From NCBI GenBank assembly GCA_947178125.1, contig CAMWXB010000011.1:1-64000 (forward strand): 64,000 nt of DNA. Reading direction: 5' to 3'. This document shows positions 25,489 to 33,283 of the stretch, piece after piece; position 1 is the first letter of the stretch, and every line of letters starts with the position of its first letter. The translations under genes and the position numbers were made by a program. Source of the stretch: an uncultured Lachnospiraceae bacterium (GTDB taxonomy: Bacteria; Bacillota; Clostridia; Lachnospirales; Lachnospiraceae). Under the pieces are notes generated by a model, which saw only the letters and a program-made list of their open reading frames with translations, ran no database searches and had not been told where the DNA came from.

Positions 25489-26373
25489 ATGATTGAAAGT
25501 AAAACTTTTAACAGGGCGGCTACCGTTATTTTATCCATTTTGGTAATTATTGCCCTGCTGCCCATTGTCCTGATCGTGATTGCTTCTTTTACGGAGGAGA
25601 CAGTGTTATTACGGGATGGGTATTCTTTCCTGCCAGCGGCCCTGAGTACGGATGCGTATTATTATATGGTGAAACAGGGGGCTGTCATTGTGCGTGCCTA
25701 TGGTATTTCTTTTCTGGTTACTGCCGTTGGTACGATAGGGAGTGTAGTGATTACGACAATGCTTGCCTATCCAATGTCAAGAAAGTCTTTTAAATATGCC
25801 AATGCGCTCTCCTTCTTTGTATTCTTCACCATGTTGTTTAACGGAGGAATTGTTCCATCCTACATAATGTGGACCAGATTTTTTCATATTAAGAATACGA
25901 TATGGGCATTGATCATTCCGAATTATCTGGTGACGGCATTTAATGTAATTCTGGTAAAGAATTTCTATGCCAACAATGTGCCGGATGCTTTAGTGGAAGC
26001 GGCACAGATTGACGGAGCGAGCGAATTGAAAATTTTTTATAAGATCATGTTCCCGCTGGCGCGTCCGGTCGTGGCCACTGTTGCTTTATTCACAGGTCTG
26101 TGTTACTGGAACGATTGGACGAATGGCCTGTACTATGTGGACAATGAAAAGTTATACAGCATTCAGCTGCTGTTGATCAAGATCATGAATAATATACAGG
26201 GACTGAAAGCAAATTCCAGCGTAGCAATGCTGGGAACGGGCGCTGTGGATCTGCCGGGTACATCCGTGCGAATGGCAATGGCATTTATCGGGATCCTGCC
26301 CATCCTGCTGATTTATCCGTTTGTGCAGAAGTATCTGGTGGAAGGCGTTGTGATTGGAGCCGTAAAAGGATAA
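25489..26373 (+). CDS. ABC sugar transporter permease, LplC type
   Basis: A 294-aa membrane protein with about six helices. The N-terminal IALLPIVLIVIASFTEETVL, the EAA loop EAAQIDGASELKIFYKIMFP and the C-terminal PFVQKYLVEGVVIGAVKG are family signatures. GATGGGAGGGAAG lies just before the ATG. It partners the upstream permease and binding protein. The DUF3237 gene starts 28 bases downstream, so transport and enzyme genes appear to share one transcript. Confidence 0.92.
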   Translation: MIESKTFNRAATVILSILVIIALLPIVLIVIASFTEETVLLRDGYSFLPAALSTDAYYYMVKQGAVIVRAYGISFLVTAVGTIGSVVITTMLAYPMSRKSFKYANALSFFVFFTMLFNGGIVPSYIMWTRFFHIKNTIWALIIPNYLVTAFNVILVKNFYANNVPDALVEAAQIDGASELKIFYKIMFPLARPVVATVALFTGLCYWNDWTNGLYYVDNEKLYSIQLLLIKIMNNIQGLKANSSVAMLGTGAVDLPGTSVRMAMAFIGILPILLIYPFVQKYLVEGVVIGAVKG

Positions 26374-26401
26374 AATGAAATGGTTGGAAGGAGAAGGATA
26401 A

Positions 26402-26827
26402 ATGGGAGAATTATCATTGATGGCGGAGGAAGTGCTGAAAATCCACGCTAAATGTACACAGGGACTGGAAGTTGGAAAATCGAGGGATGGCTCTTTATGT
26501 GTCATCCCCATTGTCGGAGGCAGTTTCGAGGGGAAAATATCCGGACTGGTGGTTTCCGGCGGCGCGGACTGGAATACAGGAAAAAGCAAGGGAGCACATG
26601 TATTTGCCAAATATCTTCTTCAGGCAGATGACGGAGAGTACATCGCCATAGAGAATGAGGGACTGATATCCGATGATGCGGAAGATGTGAAAATTAAAAC
26701 AGTTCCAAGCTTTTCGGCAAGGGAAGACGGCCCTTATTCATGGCTGAACTATGGCGTTTATGTAGGGAGTCTGGGAAGCGGAACAGAAGAGGGTATGGTA
26801 GAGATCACGATTTATAAGATGAAATAG
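26402..26827 (+). CDS. DUF3237 (UPF0311) family protein
   Basis: A small 141-aa beta-rich protein without signal peptide. It matches the DUF3237 pattern: GGSFEGKISGLVVSGGADW followed by a central GAHVFAKYLLQADDGEYIAIENEG and the C-terminal LNYGVYVGSLGSG. The family's function is not established; members are often found in aromatic or sugar catabolic clusters. Its place between the importer and two SGNH esterases implies a role on the imported compound, perhaps binding or lactone/ester chemistry, which is speculation. The ribosome site GGAAGGAGAAGG is clear. Confidence 0.8.
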   Translation: MGELSLMAEEVLKIHAKCTQGLEVGKSRDGSLCVIPIVGGSFEGKISGLVVSGGADWNTGKSKGAHVFAKYLLQADDGEYIAIENEGLISDDAEDVKIKTVPSFSAREDGPYSWLNYGVYVGSLGSGTEEGMVEITIYKMK

Positions 26828-26845
26828 CAGGGGGTACATAATAAA

Positions 26846-28030
26846 ATGGGCCACTGGGGGAAAATATGGAATTATATTCCCGTCAATTGGGGAACACAGG
26901 TCGGTTCCCTGGAAAATTGGACGCAGAAGGTGTGGATTCGGAATAATTTGAATGGCGCACAGGTCAGGATTCAGTTTTGTAATTTATATGATATGGATGT
27001 GCTGGTCCTGGATTCGGTCACGATAGGGAAATGGGATAAAGAAGCAGGGAAGGTAAAAGAAATTCAGGAAGTGACATACCGGGGAAATCAGGTAATTCAA
27101 ATCCAGCCGGGAGATTCCTTTTACAGTGACAGTGTTTCGTTGTATGTGAAGGAAACAGACGATTTGGTGGTTTCCATTTATTTCAGGGAAAAACATGAGT
27201 TTTACGGCCTCTGCCAGACTTGGAGCGCCCGGAGTTTCAGAAGCAGCTTTCATGAAGGTAATCAGGTGAAAAGCGAAACCTTGTGGGGAATGTCTACGGT
27301 AGAAGCTTTTCCTTTTTTCGGATATGATGAAAATGTATGTAATGGGGCGGCAGGCATGTGCGGTATACAGGTCTTGACAGAGGATGAGGTTACGACAATG
27401 GTATGTTTTGGGGATTCCATTACGCATATGTCTTATTATTTTGATCCGCTCATGGAGACGCTCTATCAGAAATATCCGGGAAAGATCGCGCTGCTCAACT
27501 GTGGAATTGGCGGAAACCGTATCCTTTATGATGCCTGCTATGTGGAAGAAATTCCCGGTCATGGGAAATGTTTTGGCGATGCAGGTGTTAAACGGTTTGA
27601 GCGGGATGTCTATGGGGATGTCATGCCGGATATTATTTTCTTTCTGGAAGGTGTGAATGACTGCACACATGGCCTGGCATTCGGCATACCTGGGGAGGTG
27701 CCTGACGGGGCAATGCTTTGGGCGGGAATAAAGAAGATTATAGAAAAGGCGCATGAAATGAACAGCAGGATATATATCAGTACGGTGATGCCTTTCGGAT
27801 GCTATGAAGATGAATTTCGGGAACAGGCCGAGGGGATACGGCAGGAATTGAATGATTTGATCCGGAAGAATCAGGGAATGGCAGATGGATTTCTGGATTT
27901 GGATCAGATTATGAGAAAACCGGAAGACATTCATTTTATGAAAGACGGGATGCATCTGGGAGATGGGATACATCCTGATGAAGCAGGAGGCCGGGAGATG
28001 GCAGCGGCGATTGTGGGAAAATGGTTTTGA
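26846..28030 (+). CDS. SGNH/GDSL hydrolase with N-terminal beta domain
   Basis: A 394-aa esterase-like protein lacking a signal peptide. An N-terminal beta-sandwich region (about 1-175) precedes the SGNH domain. Block I is VCFGDSITHMS with nucleophile S191. Block II glycine is in GIGGNRIL. Block III asparagine is in LEGVNDCTHG. Block V Asp-His is in GDGIHPDEAGG. Proteins of this build deacetylate pectin or xylan fragments. It is the third esterase in the locus and starts 18 bases after the DUF3237 gene. The ribosome site (AGGGGGT) is about 14 bases before the ATG, slightly distant. Confidence 0.88.
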   Translation: MGHWGKIWNYIPVNWGTQVGSLENWTQKVWIRNNLNGAQVRIQFCNLYDMDVLVLDSVTIGKWDKEAGKVKEIQEVTYRGNQVIQIQPGDSFYSDSVSLYVKETDDLVVSIYFREKHEFYGLCQTWSARSFRSSFHEGNQVKSETLWGMSTVEAFPFFGYDENVCNGAAGMCGIQVLTEDEVTTMVCFGDSITHMSYYFDPLMETLYQKYPGKIALLNCGIGGNRILYDACYVEEIPGHGKCFGDAGVKRFERDVYGDVMPDIIFFLEGVNDCTHGLAFGIPGEVPDGAMLWAGIKKIIEKAHEMNSRIYISTVMPFGCYEDEFREQAEGIRQELNDLIRKNQGMADGFLDLDQIMRKPEDIHFMKDGMHLGDGIHPDEAGGREMAAAIVGKWF

Positions 28031-28069
28031 GCCCACAGGGCGGCATTGCGTGAAGTCTGGAGAGTGATC

Positions 28070-29179
28070 ATGAAAAAAATAGAAATAAAAGATATCGTAA
28101 ATATTATTCACAGGTTGGGGAGAACATATCAGGATACAGAGACCGGGATATTGTATTTTAACTGGACTTGCAGCGGTCTGGAACTGATATTCCGGGGAAC
28201 TTGTCTGATCGCATCGCTGTATGCGCAGTCCGGCGTGGAGGCAGAAAGAGAAGTTGTCAGCGGGAATATGGAAGAACGCACTATATGGCCATGGGTATCG
28301 GTCTTTCTGGATGAGGAAGAAGTTCCATACCGTCGGTTTGAAATATCAAAAGCGAAAGATACCCAGTTGATTTTTCAAAGCGAGACAGAAGAAACACACA
28401 GAATCCGCATCGTGAAGATTACGGAAAACCTGAAGGGCGGTCTCGGAATCGATCATTTTTTTGTGGACGGAGAAATCCTTCCCCGGATAAACCGGCCAGG
28501 CAGGCGAAAGATTGAATTTATCGGAGATTCCATCACCTGTGGTTTTGGAAACGAGACGAAGGAAAAGGACAGGCTGTTCTATTCTGCCGAAGAAAACGGC
28601 TGGCTGTCCCATGCGGCGATTGCCGCAAGAATGTTGAATATGGATTGGGATATGATCTGCGTATCCGGAATCTGTCTGGGAAAAAGAGACGTGATTCCGC
28701 TGCCTTATGCCATGAATGAACTATATTTTTATACGGACCGTATCCTGGAAGACAGACTGGAAAAAAATGTGTATCGGGAATGGGATTTTACATCCAATGC
28801 GTCGGATTATGTGGTATTGAACCTTGGAACGAACGATGCCACCGGAATCATAGGGGCAGTTGATCCTGAACAGGAGGAAAGGAAGTTTCATGGGGAATAT
28901 TACGGATTTTTAAAAATGCTCAGGGAGTATAACGGGCCTGATACAAGGATTATCTGTGCGCTTGGCAGCATGGATTATTACCTTTATCATCATATTGTAG
29001 AAGTAGTAACAGAATACCGGAATGATACAGGGGATGGCAGGATTACCTGTTTCCGTTATCCAAAGATTGATTTCATGGATCCACTGGGCGCATGCGCGCA
29101 TCCTCATGTTATAACACATGAAAAAATGGCGAAAGCCTTAGTAGAATATATAAAAATGCTGGAGGGAAATACGGTTTGA
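28070..29179 (+). CDS. Carbohydrate esterase family 2-like acetyl esterase
   Basis: A 369-aa SGNH-type enzyme. The N-terminal jelly-roll (about 1-145) is followed by the CE2 hallmark KIEFIGDSITCGFGNE with S154 as nucleophile, the block III motif VVLNLGTNDATG, and a C-terminal histidine region CAHPHVITHEKMAKAL. CE2 enzymes remove 6-O-acetyl groups from glucomannan, xylan or glucose units. There is no signal peptide, so deacetylation would occur inside the cell. I chose the ATG at 28070 with TGGAGAG five bases upstream. It closes the esterase locus; a terminator-like hairpin follows. Confidence 0.88.
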   Translation: MKKIEIKDIVNIIHRLGRTYQDTETGILYFNWTCSGLELIFRGTCLIASLYAQSGVEAEREVVSGNMEERTIWPWVSVFLDEEEVPYRRFEISKAKDTQLIFQSETEETHRIRIVKITENLKGGLGIDHFFVDGEILPRINRPGRRKIEFIGDSITCGFGNETKEKDRLFYSAEENGWLSHAAIAARMLNMDWDMICVSGICLGKRDVIPLPYAMNELYFYTDRILEDRLEKNVYREWDFTSNASDYVVLNLGTNDATGIIGAVDPEQEERKFHGEYYGFLKMLREYNGPDTRIICALGSMDYYLYHHIVEVVTEYRNDTGDGRITCFRYPKIDFMDPLGACAHPHVITHEKMAKALVEYIKMLEGNTV

Positions 29180-29204
29180 TATTTCCGAACGTATTATTTC
29201 GCAG

Positions 29205-29232
29205 AGGGCATGATCGCTATCATGCCTTCTTT
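29205..29232 (+). terminator. Terminator-like hairpin after the CE2-type gene
   Basis: GGCATGAT (29207-29214) pairs with ATCATGCC (29219-29226), followed by a broken T run. The GGGCATGAT stem is nearly the same as that of the hairpin at 16598-16619. Confidence 0.6.
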
Positions 29233-29234
29233 GC

Positions 29235-29263
29235 TTTACAGACCGGTCGAAAACGGGTACAAT
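29235..29263 (+). promoter_or_regulatory. Sigma-A promoter of hflX
   Basis: TTTACA (29235-29240), a 17-base spacer and TACAAT (29258-29263), about 30 bases before the start codon. Confidence 0.65.
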
Positions 29264-29296
29264 AAGCAATAAAAAGAAACGGTTCATGGAGGGATT

Positions 29297-30604
29297 ATGG
29301 AAAAAGCGTTGTTGGTCGGTATGAATCTGAATAACGGAGAAGACTACAGGCTTTCGCTGGAAGAACTGGAAAATCTGGCGAATGCCTGTGAAATGGAAGT
29401 GGCCGGTATTGTAGAGCAGAACCTGCCGGAGATTCATAAAGCATTTTATATTGGAACCGGAAAAGTGGAAGAAGTTCGGGAGGAAGCGGAAGCGCAGAAC
29501 GTGGATGTAGTGGTGTTTGATAATTCCCTTTCCCCGATGCAGATACGAAATTTACAGGAAAAAATCGGGAAGCCGATACTGGACAGGAGCACGCTGATAC
29601 TGGATATTTTTGCCAGACGGGCCCGTACCAGAGAGGCTAAGCTGCAGGTAGAGGTGGCGAGATTACAATATATGCTTCCGAGACTCGTCGGCCTTCATGC
29701 GGCGCTCAGTCGTCAGGGCGGCGGCAGTGGTTCGCTGAGCAATAAGGGCGCCGGCGAAAAGAAGCTGGAACTGGACAGAAGAGTTTTGGAGCACCGGCTC
29801 GCGGAATACCGAAGGGAATTAAAAGAGGTCGGCGCGCAGCGGCTGACACAGCGGAAACAGCGTGCGGCTTCCGGTATGCCGCGGGTGGCATTAGTCGGTT
29901 ATACCAATGCCGGAAAGTCTACGCTGTTAAATGCCATGCTGGAGTTATACGGCGTGGATGAAATTGATGTGGAAGAGAAAAAAGTCATGGAAAAGGATAT
30001 GCTTTTTGCAACGCTCGATACGACGGTGCGTAAGATCGCACCGGAGGGGCACCATGCCTTTCTTCTGTCGGATACGGTCGGATTCATTCATAAACTGCCC
30101 CACCATCTGGTGGAAGCTTTTCGCTCTACGCTGGAAGAAGCGAAGGAAGCGGATATTTTGCTGCAGGTGGTGGATTACAGCGACAGTCATTACAAAGAAC
30201 AGATTGCCGTAACGGAACGTACGCTGAAAGAACTGGGGGCGGATGGGATTCCGATGCTTTACGTTTATAATAAAGCGGATAAAGTTTCTGCGGAAGATAT
30301 ACCGGGCGGTGCAACTGCGGATGAAGATATCATCGGCAGTCTTCCGGTTGTGCTGCAGGACAGTATCTATCTGTCCGCCAGAGAAAAGACCGGTATGGAA
30401 GAACTGGTCTGTCTGATCGAGCGGAAGCTGTCGGACGGTTATTCGGAATGTACTTTTTTAATTCCCTATACCGATGGCAGAGCCGTATCTTATCTCAATG
30501 AAAATGCAGTAGTCTATGAAACGTCATATCAGGAGAACGGCGTTCTGCTGAGAGTCAGCTGTAAGACGGAAGATGGCAGATATTATGAAAAATACAGGAT
30601 ATGA
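29297..30604 (+). CDS. hflX: Ribosome-associated GTPase HflX
   Basis: A 435-aa GTPase that binds the 50S subunit and splits or rescues stalled ribosomes under stress. The N-terminal HflX domain has YIGTGKVEEVREEAE and the glycine-rich linker RQGGGSGSLSNKGAGEKKLE. The G domain has G1 GYTNAGKSTLLNA, G3 DTVGFIHKLP and G4 NKAD. The C-terminal domain is present. The start follows GGAGGGATT. The next gene overlaps its stop codon region, so the two are probably cotranscribed. Confidence 0.96.
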   Translation: MEKALLVGMNLNNGEDYRLSLEELENLANACEMEVAGIVEQNLPEIHKAFYIGTGKVEEVREEAEAQNVDVVVFDNSLSPMQIRNLQEKIGKPILDRSTLILDIFARRARTREAKLQVEVARLQYMLPRLVGLHAALSRQGGGSGSLSNKGAGEKKLELDRRVLEHRLAEYRRELKEVGAQRLTQRKQRAASGMPRVALVGYTNAGKSTLLNAMLELYGVDEIDVEEKKVMEKDMLFATLDTTVRKIAPEGHHAFLLSDTVGFIHKLPHHLVEAFRSTLEEAKEADILLQVVDYSDSHYKEQIAVTERTLKELGADGIPMLYVYNKADKVSAEDIPGGATADEDIIGSLPVVLQDSIYLSAREKTGMEELVCLIERKLSDGYSECTFLIPYTDGRAVSYLNENAVVYETSYQENGVLLRVSCKTEDGRYYEKYRI

Positions 30605-30615
30605 AAGGATGCGTT

Positions 30616-31689
30616 ATGGAGAAAGCTGCTAGAAATCCGAATCATGAATTACTACGTCTGCTCGCAATGTATATGATCGTCTTCATTCATGCCAATATAT
30701 ATCTTGGAGCGTTCTGTGAGGGGCGTTTATGGACTTTTTTCAATGGTATGGTGAATGGTATCTGTAATATAGGCGTATCGTGCTTTATCCTGATTTCAGG
30801 ATATTATGGGGTAAAATTCAGCATTCGTAAATTTGTTAAAATGGAATGTATGATGATAACGTATTCTCTGCTGGAGACGGCATTTCTTTTTTGGATGGCG
30901 CCGGAACAGATGCAGGGTGCAGCGTTATTAGAACAGCTGATCAAGTCTTTTCTGCCTTTTATTACGAGAAAATACTGGTTCTATTCTGCTTATGTATGCC
31001 TTCTCTTTTTGAGCGGTTATTTACAGAAATTTATAGACTGTCTGGACAGGGAAACATTCAAAAGACTGTTGCTGCTTCTTTTGACATTGTTCAGCGTGCT
31101 TCCTACCGTTTTCTATTTTGAACAGATACCGGATAATGGAAAGGGCCTTGTGCAGATGCTCATGGTATATATGATAGGAAGATATATCCGAATGTATCAG
31201 GATATCAGACTGCCGAAAAAAGCGGGGATTATTTTTATCCTGCTATGGATTCTGAATGGTATCTCCCATGAAATCCCGATTCAGATTGGCGGTATTTATC
31301 ATCATTTGTGTAAAGACAACAGTATTACCAATCTGATCATGGCGCTCATTTTATTCTATGCTTTTAAAGAACTGAAACTTTTCAGGACATGGAACGAGGG
31401 GAAGAACGGGAAGAACGGGAAGGCCGGTAAGGCTGTCAACAAAGCGGCTGGATATGTGTTTGCAGTATTTGCGCTGAACAATACATTCGTAACAGTCGGC
31501 ATGGAGCGGCTGCTTCAGGAAGGCCTTCAAAGTGTGGGCGGTATGATTGGATTTCTGGAACTGGCGGGCATTGTGGCAGCTGTTTTGCTCGGCTGTCTTC
31601 TGATCGGAGCTATCAGAGAACTGCTTTTTGGCAGACTTGACCAAAAACTGGGGATTTTTGTTGAGAATAAGCTTACTTTTTTACATTGA
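30616..31689 (+). CDS. Acyltransferase family 3 membrane protein
   Basis: A 357-aa integral membrane protein with about ten hydrophobic helices. The N-terminus NHELLRLLAMYMIVFIHANI carries the RxxA/H-type signature of acyltransferase 3 proteins (PF01757), which O-acylate surface sugars or other glycans. The helix ending ISGYYGVKFS is also typical. I chose the ATG at 30616, preceded by AAAGGA at six bases; an earlier in-frame ATG at 30601 overlaps the hflX stop. A basic G-K-N-G-K repeat (about residues 260-275) forms a cytoplasmic loop. Substrate unknown. Confidence 0.82.
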   Translation: MEKAARNPNHELLRLLAMYMIVFIHANIYLGAFCEGRLWTFFNGMVNGICNIGVSCFILISGYYGVKFSIRKFVKMECMMITYSLLETAFLFWMAPEQMQGAALLEQLIKSFLPFITRKYWFYSAYVCLLFLSGYLQKFIDCLDRETFKRLLLLLLTLFSVLPTVFYFEQIPDNGKGLVQMLMVYMIGRYIRMYQDIRLPKKAGIIFILLWILNGISHEIPIQIGGIYHHLCKDNSITNLIMALILFYAFKELKLFRTWNEGKNGKNGKAGKAVNKAAGYVFAVFALNNTFVTVGMERLLQEGLQSVGGMIGFLELAGIVAAVLLGCLLIGAIRELLFGRLDQKLGIFVENKLTFLH

Positions 31690-31714
31690 CAGGAGTTCTG
31701 ATATAGAATATAAT
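31686..31714 (+). promoter_or_regulatory. Sigma-A promoter of the lipoprotein gene
   Basis: Perfect TTGACA (31686-31691), a 17-base spacer and perfect TATAAT (31709-31714). The -35 overlaps the stop codon of the acyltransferase gene. Confidence 0.85.
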
Positions 31715-31771
31715 GCTAATCGTTTATAGACATATACATAGAAAAGTTGAAAGAGAGGGGCAGCAGTAACA

Positions 31772-32929
31772 ATGAAGAAGTTAGTACTGATGGGTATGTG
31801 TGCCGTTTTGTGTTTTCAGATGACAGCATGTAGCGGCGGTGCGGCGAAGGACACCCAGAAAAAGGAAGAGGCGATGGCTCTGCTCGGGGATGACCTGACA
31901 AGCGGCGAACTGGTGATTGACGGAAAGAAGTATTCTTTCCCTGACGACGTTTCGAAATGGACAGAAGGCGGATGGCATATTTCCAATAGATATGATAATA
32001 CGGATACATTTGAGCTGGAATATAATGTAGAGACCAATGTATTTGAAATGTTCAATGATGAAAAAAGTTCGGAATATGTCAGCATGTGTGCGATCAATCT
32101 CGACACGGAACCGAAAAAGATCGTGGAATCCACCGTTTCCTATCTTGATGTGGACCTTTCACAGGCGAAAGATGCGATGTATGTTGTGCTTCCCGGCGGC
32201 ATTACCTGCGAAAGCACGAAAGAGGATGTCAGAAATGCCTATGGCGAGCCAGATGCGGAAGACGATGACTGTTTCCAGTATCTTTATACCAATGAGGACG
32301 GTCTCGACATCGTCGTAGAAATTAATTTTGTAGATCATGCCCATTCGGTAATTTATTCACTGGCAGATTCCAACTGGGGTTCCGTGACCAATGCTGAAGA
32401 ATGTGCAGAATTTATCAATGCGGCACTGGAAACGAGTTTCTATGGTAAGTTCGATACTTATGTAGATGAGAACTTCGATACATTGGAAGGCGCACAGGAA
32501 TTGTATGATTCCGAGGTTCAGTATTATGCAGAGGGCCTTATGTATTATCTGGATATCGATTACGAGACGGTCGATGAAGAAATTGCGGCCGGATTCCGTG
32601 AAGTTGCCGCAGCAGTCCTTGCTAAATTCAAATGGGATGCACCGGTCGTTGATCTTATGGATGGCGTGCCGCTTGGAAGCTTCGAACTTACGATGTATCC
32701 GACGGACTACCTCGATATCATTATAGAAGATGCACAGGCTGTAGCGGACAGTGGGCTTGATGGAGATGAATATGCACAGGGAATGCTCGATGCGATAAGA
32801 CCTAAGGTGGATGAGATTTCCTATAGAGAGCCGATTACCAAGACCTATGATCTGGATTTGAATAACGGCGTTGTTTCACAGGATGACTGGGAAAATATCG
32901 ATGATGTTCTGATGGATTTGTCAGAATAA
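31772..32929 (+). CDS. Secreted lipoprotein, function unknown
   Basis: A 385-aa lipoprotein: the signal peptide ends MTAC, with C20 as the lipid site. The mature protein is acidic, with many aspartate and glutamate residues. An early segment (GELVIDGKKYSFPDDVSKW) and a GITCESTKEDVRNAYGEPD segment resemble the small fold used by Clostridia lipoproteins that bear SmpA/OmlA-like or DUF-type domains; no catalytic motif is seen. It has its own strong promoter and terminator, so it is a single-gene unit. The ribosome site is GAGAGGGGCAG. Confidence 0.8.
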   Translation: MKKLVLMGMCAVLCFQMTACSGGAAKDTQKKEEAMALLGDDLTSGELVIDGKKYSFPDDVSKWTEGGWHISNRYDNTDTFELEYNVETNVFEMFNDEKSSEYVSMCAINLDTEPKKIVESTVSYLDVDLSQAKDAMYVVLPGGITCESTKEDVRNAYGEPDAEDDDCFQYLYTNEDGLDIVVEINFVDHAHSVIYSLADSNWGSVTNAEECAEFINAALETSFYGKFDTYVDENFDTLEGAQELYDSEVQYYAEGLMYYLDIDYETVDEEIAAGFREVAAAVLAKFKWDAPVVDLMDGVPLGSFELTMYPTDYLDIIIEDAQAVADSGLDGDEYAQGMLDAIRPKVDEISYREPITKTYDLDLNNGVVSQDDWENIDDVLMDLSE

Positions 32930-32946
32930 CGTACAAGATTGACTAT

Positions 32947-32986
32947 AAAAACACGATATCTGTTTGAAAGCGGATATCGTGTTTTT
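32947..32986. terminator. Intrinsic terminator, symmetrical
   Basis: A 14-bp perfect stem: AAAAACACGATATC (32947-32960) pairs with GATATCGTGTTTTT (32973-32986). A-rich and T-rich flanks allow function on both strands. Confidence 0.92.
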
Positions 32987-33081
32987 ATCATAAAAGGAAA
33001 TATTGTAATCTTATCTGTCTTTTCTGTGGGTGAAGATTTTGGGACAAAGATGGAAAAGATGGATAAAGATGTCAAAACTCA

Positions 33082-33110
33082 TTGCATAGAAATGCTTTTT
33101 CCTATATAAT
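33082..33110 (+). promoter_or_regulatory. Sigma-A promoter of the hydratase gene
   Basis: TTGCAT (33082-33087), a 17-base spacer and TATAAT (33105-33110). The transcript would carry a leader of about 165 bases containing the direct repeats below. Confidence 0.7.
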
Positions 33111-33136
33111 AAATAATTAGAATCGGCAGAAATATT

Positions 33137-33281
33137 GTGCCTGCGCATAGCGAACGATGTTCGCATTTAAAGTTCGCAGGTCGAGAGAAAGGCATGGTTA
33201 TAGTGTGAAAAATAAATTTTTCACACGCGAATTTGTGCCTGCGGCCCAAAGTTCGCAGGTCGAGAGAAAGGTATGGTTATA
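33137..33281 (+). repeat. Duplicated leader segment with hairpins before the hydratase gene
   Basis: A 34-base sequence beginning AAAGTTCGCAGGTCGAGAG occurs at 33169-33202 and again at 33248-33281 with one difference. Each copy ends a CCTGCG...CGCAGG inverted pair; the first encloses the hairpin GCGAAC/GTTCGC, the second encloses only ten bases. Between them lies the perfect palindrome GTGTGAAAAATaaATTTTTCACAC, split here as GTGTGAAAAAT/ATTTTTCACAC (33204-33227). The second copy provides the ribosome site of the gene. Confidence 0.75.
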
Positions 33282-33283
33282 AG

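Noticed and set aside
8124-26373. The permease and binding-protein sets as a recent tandem duplication
   Set aside because: Gene order differs (the binding protein is last in one set and first in the other) and the proteins are clearly diverged, so they are old paralogues.
26984-28111. 375-codon minus-strand open frame across the SGNH hydrolase
   Set aside because: The plus-strand SGNH and CE2 motifs are intact; the minus frame has no domain or ribosome site.
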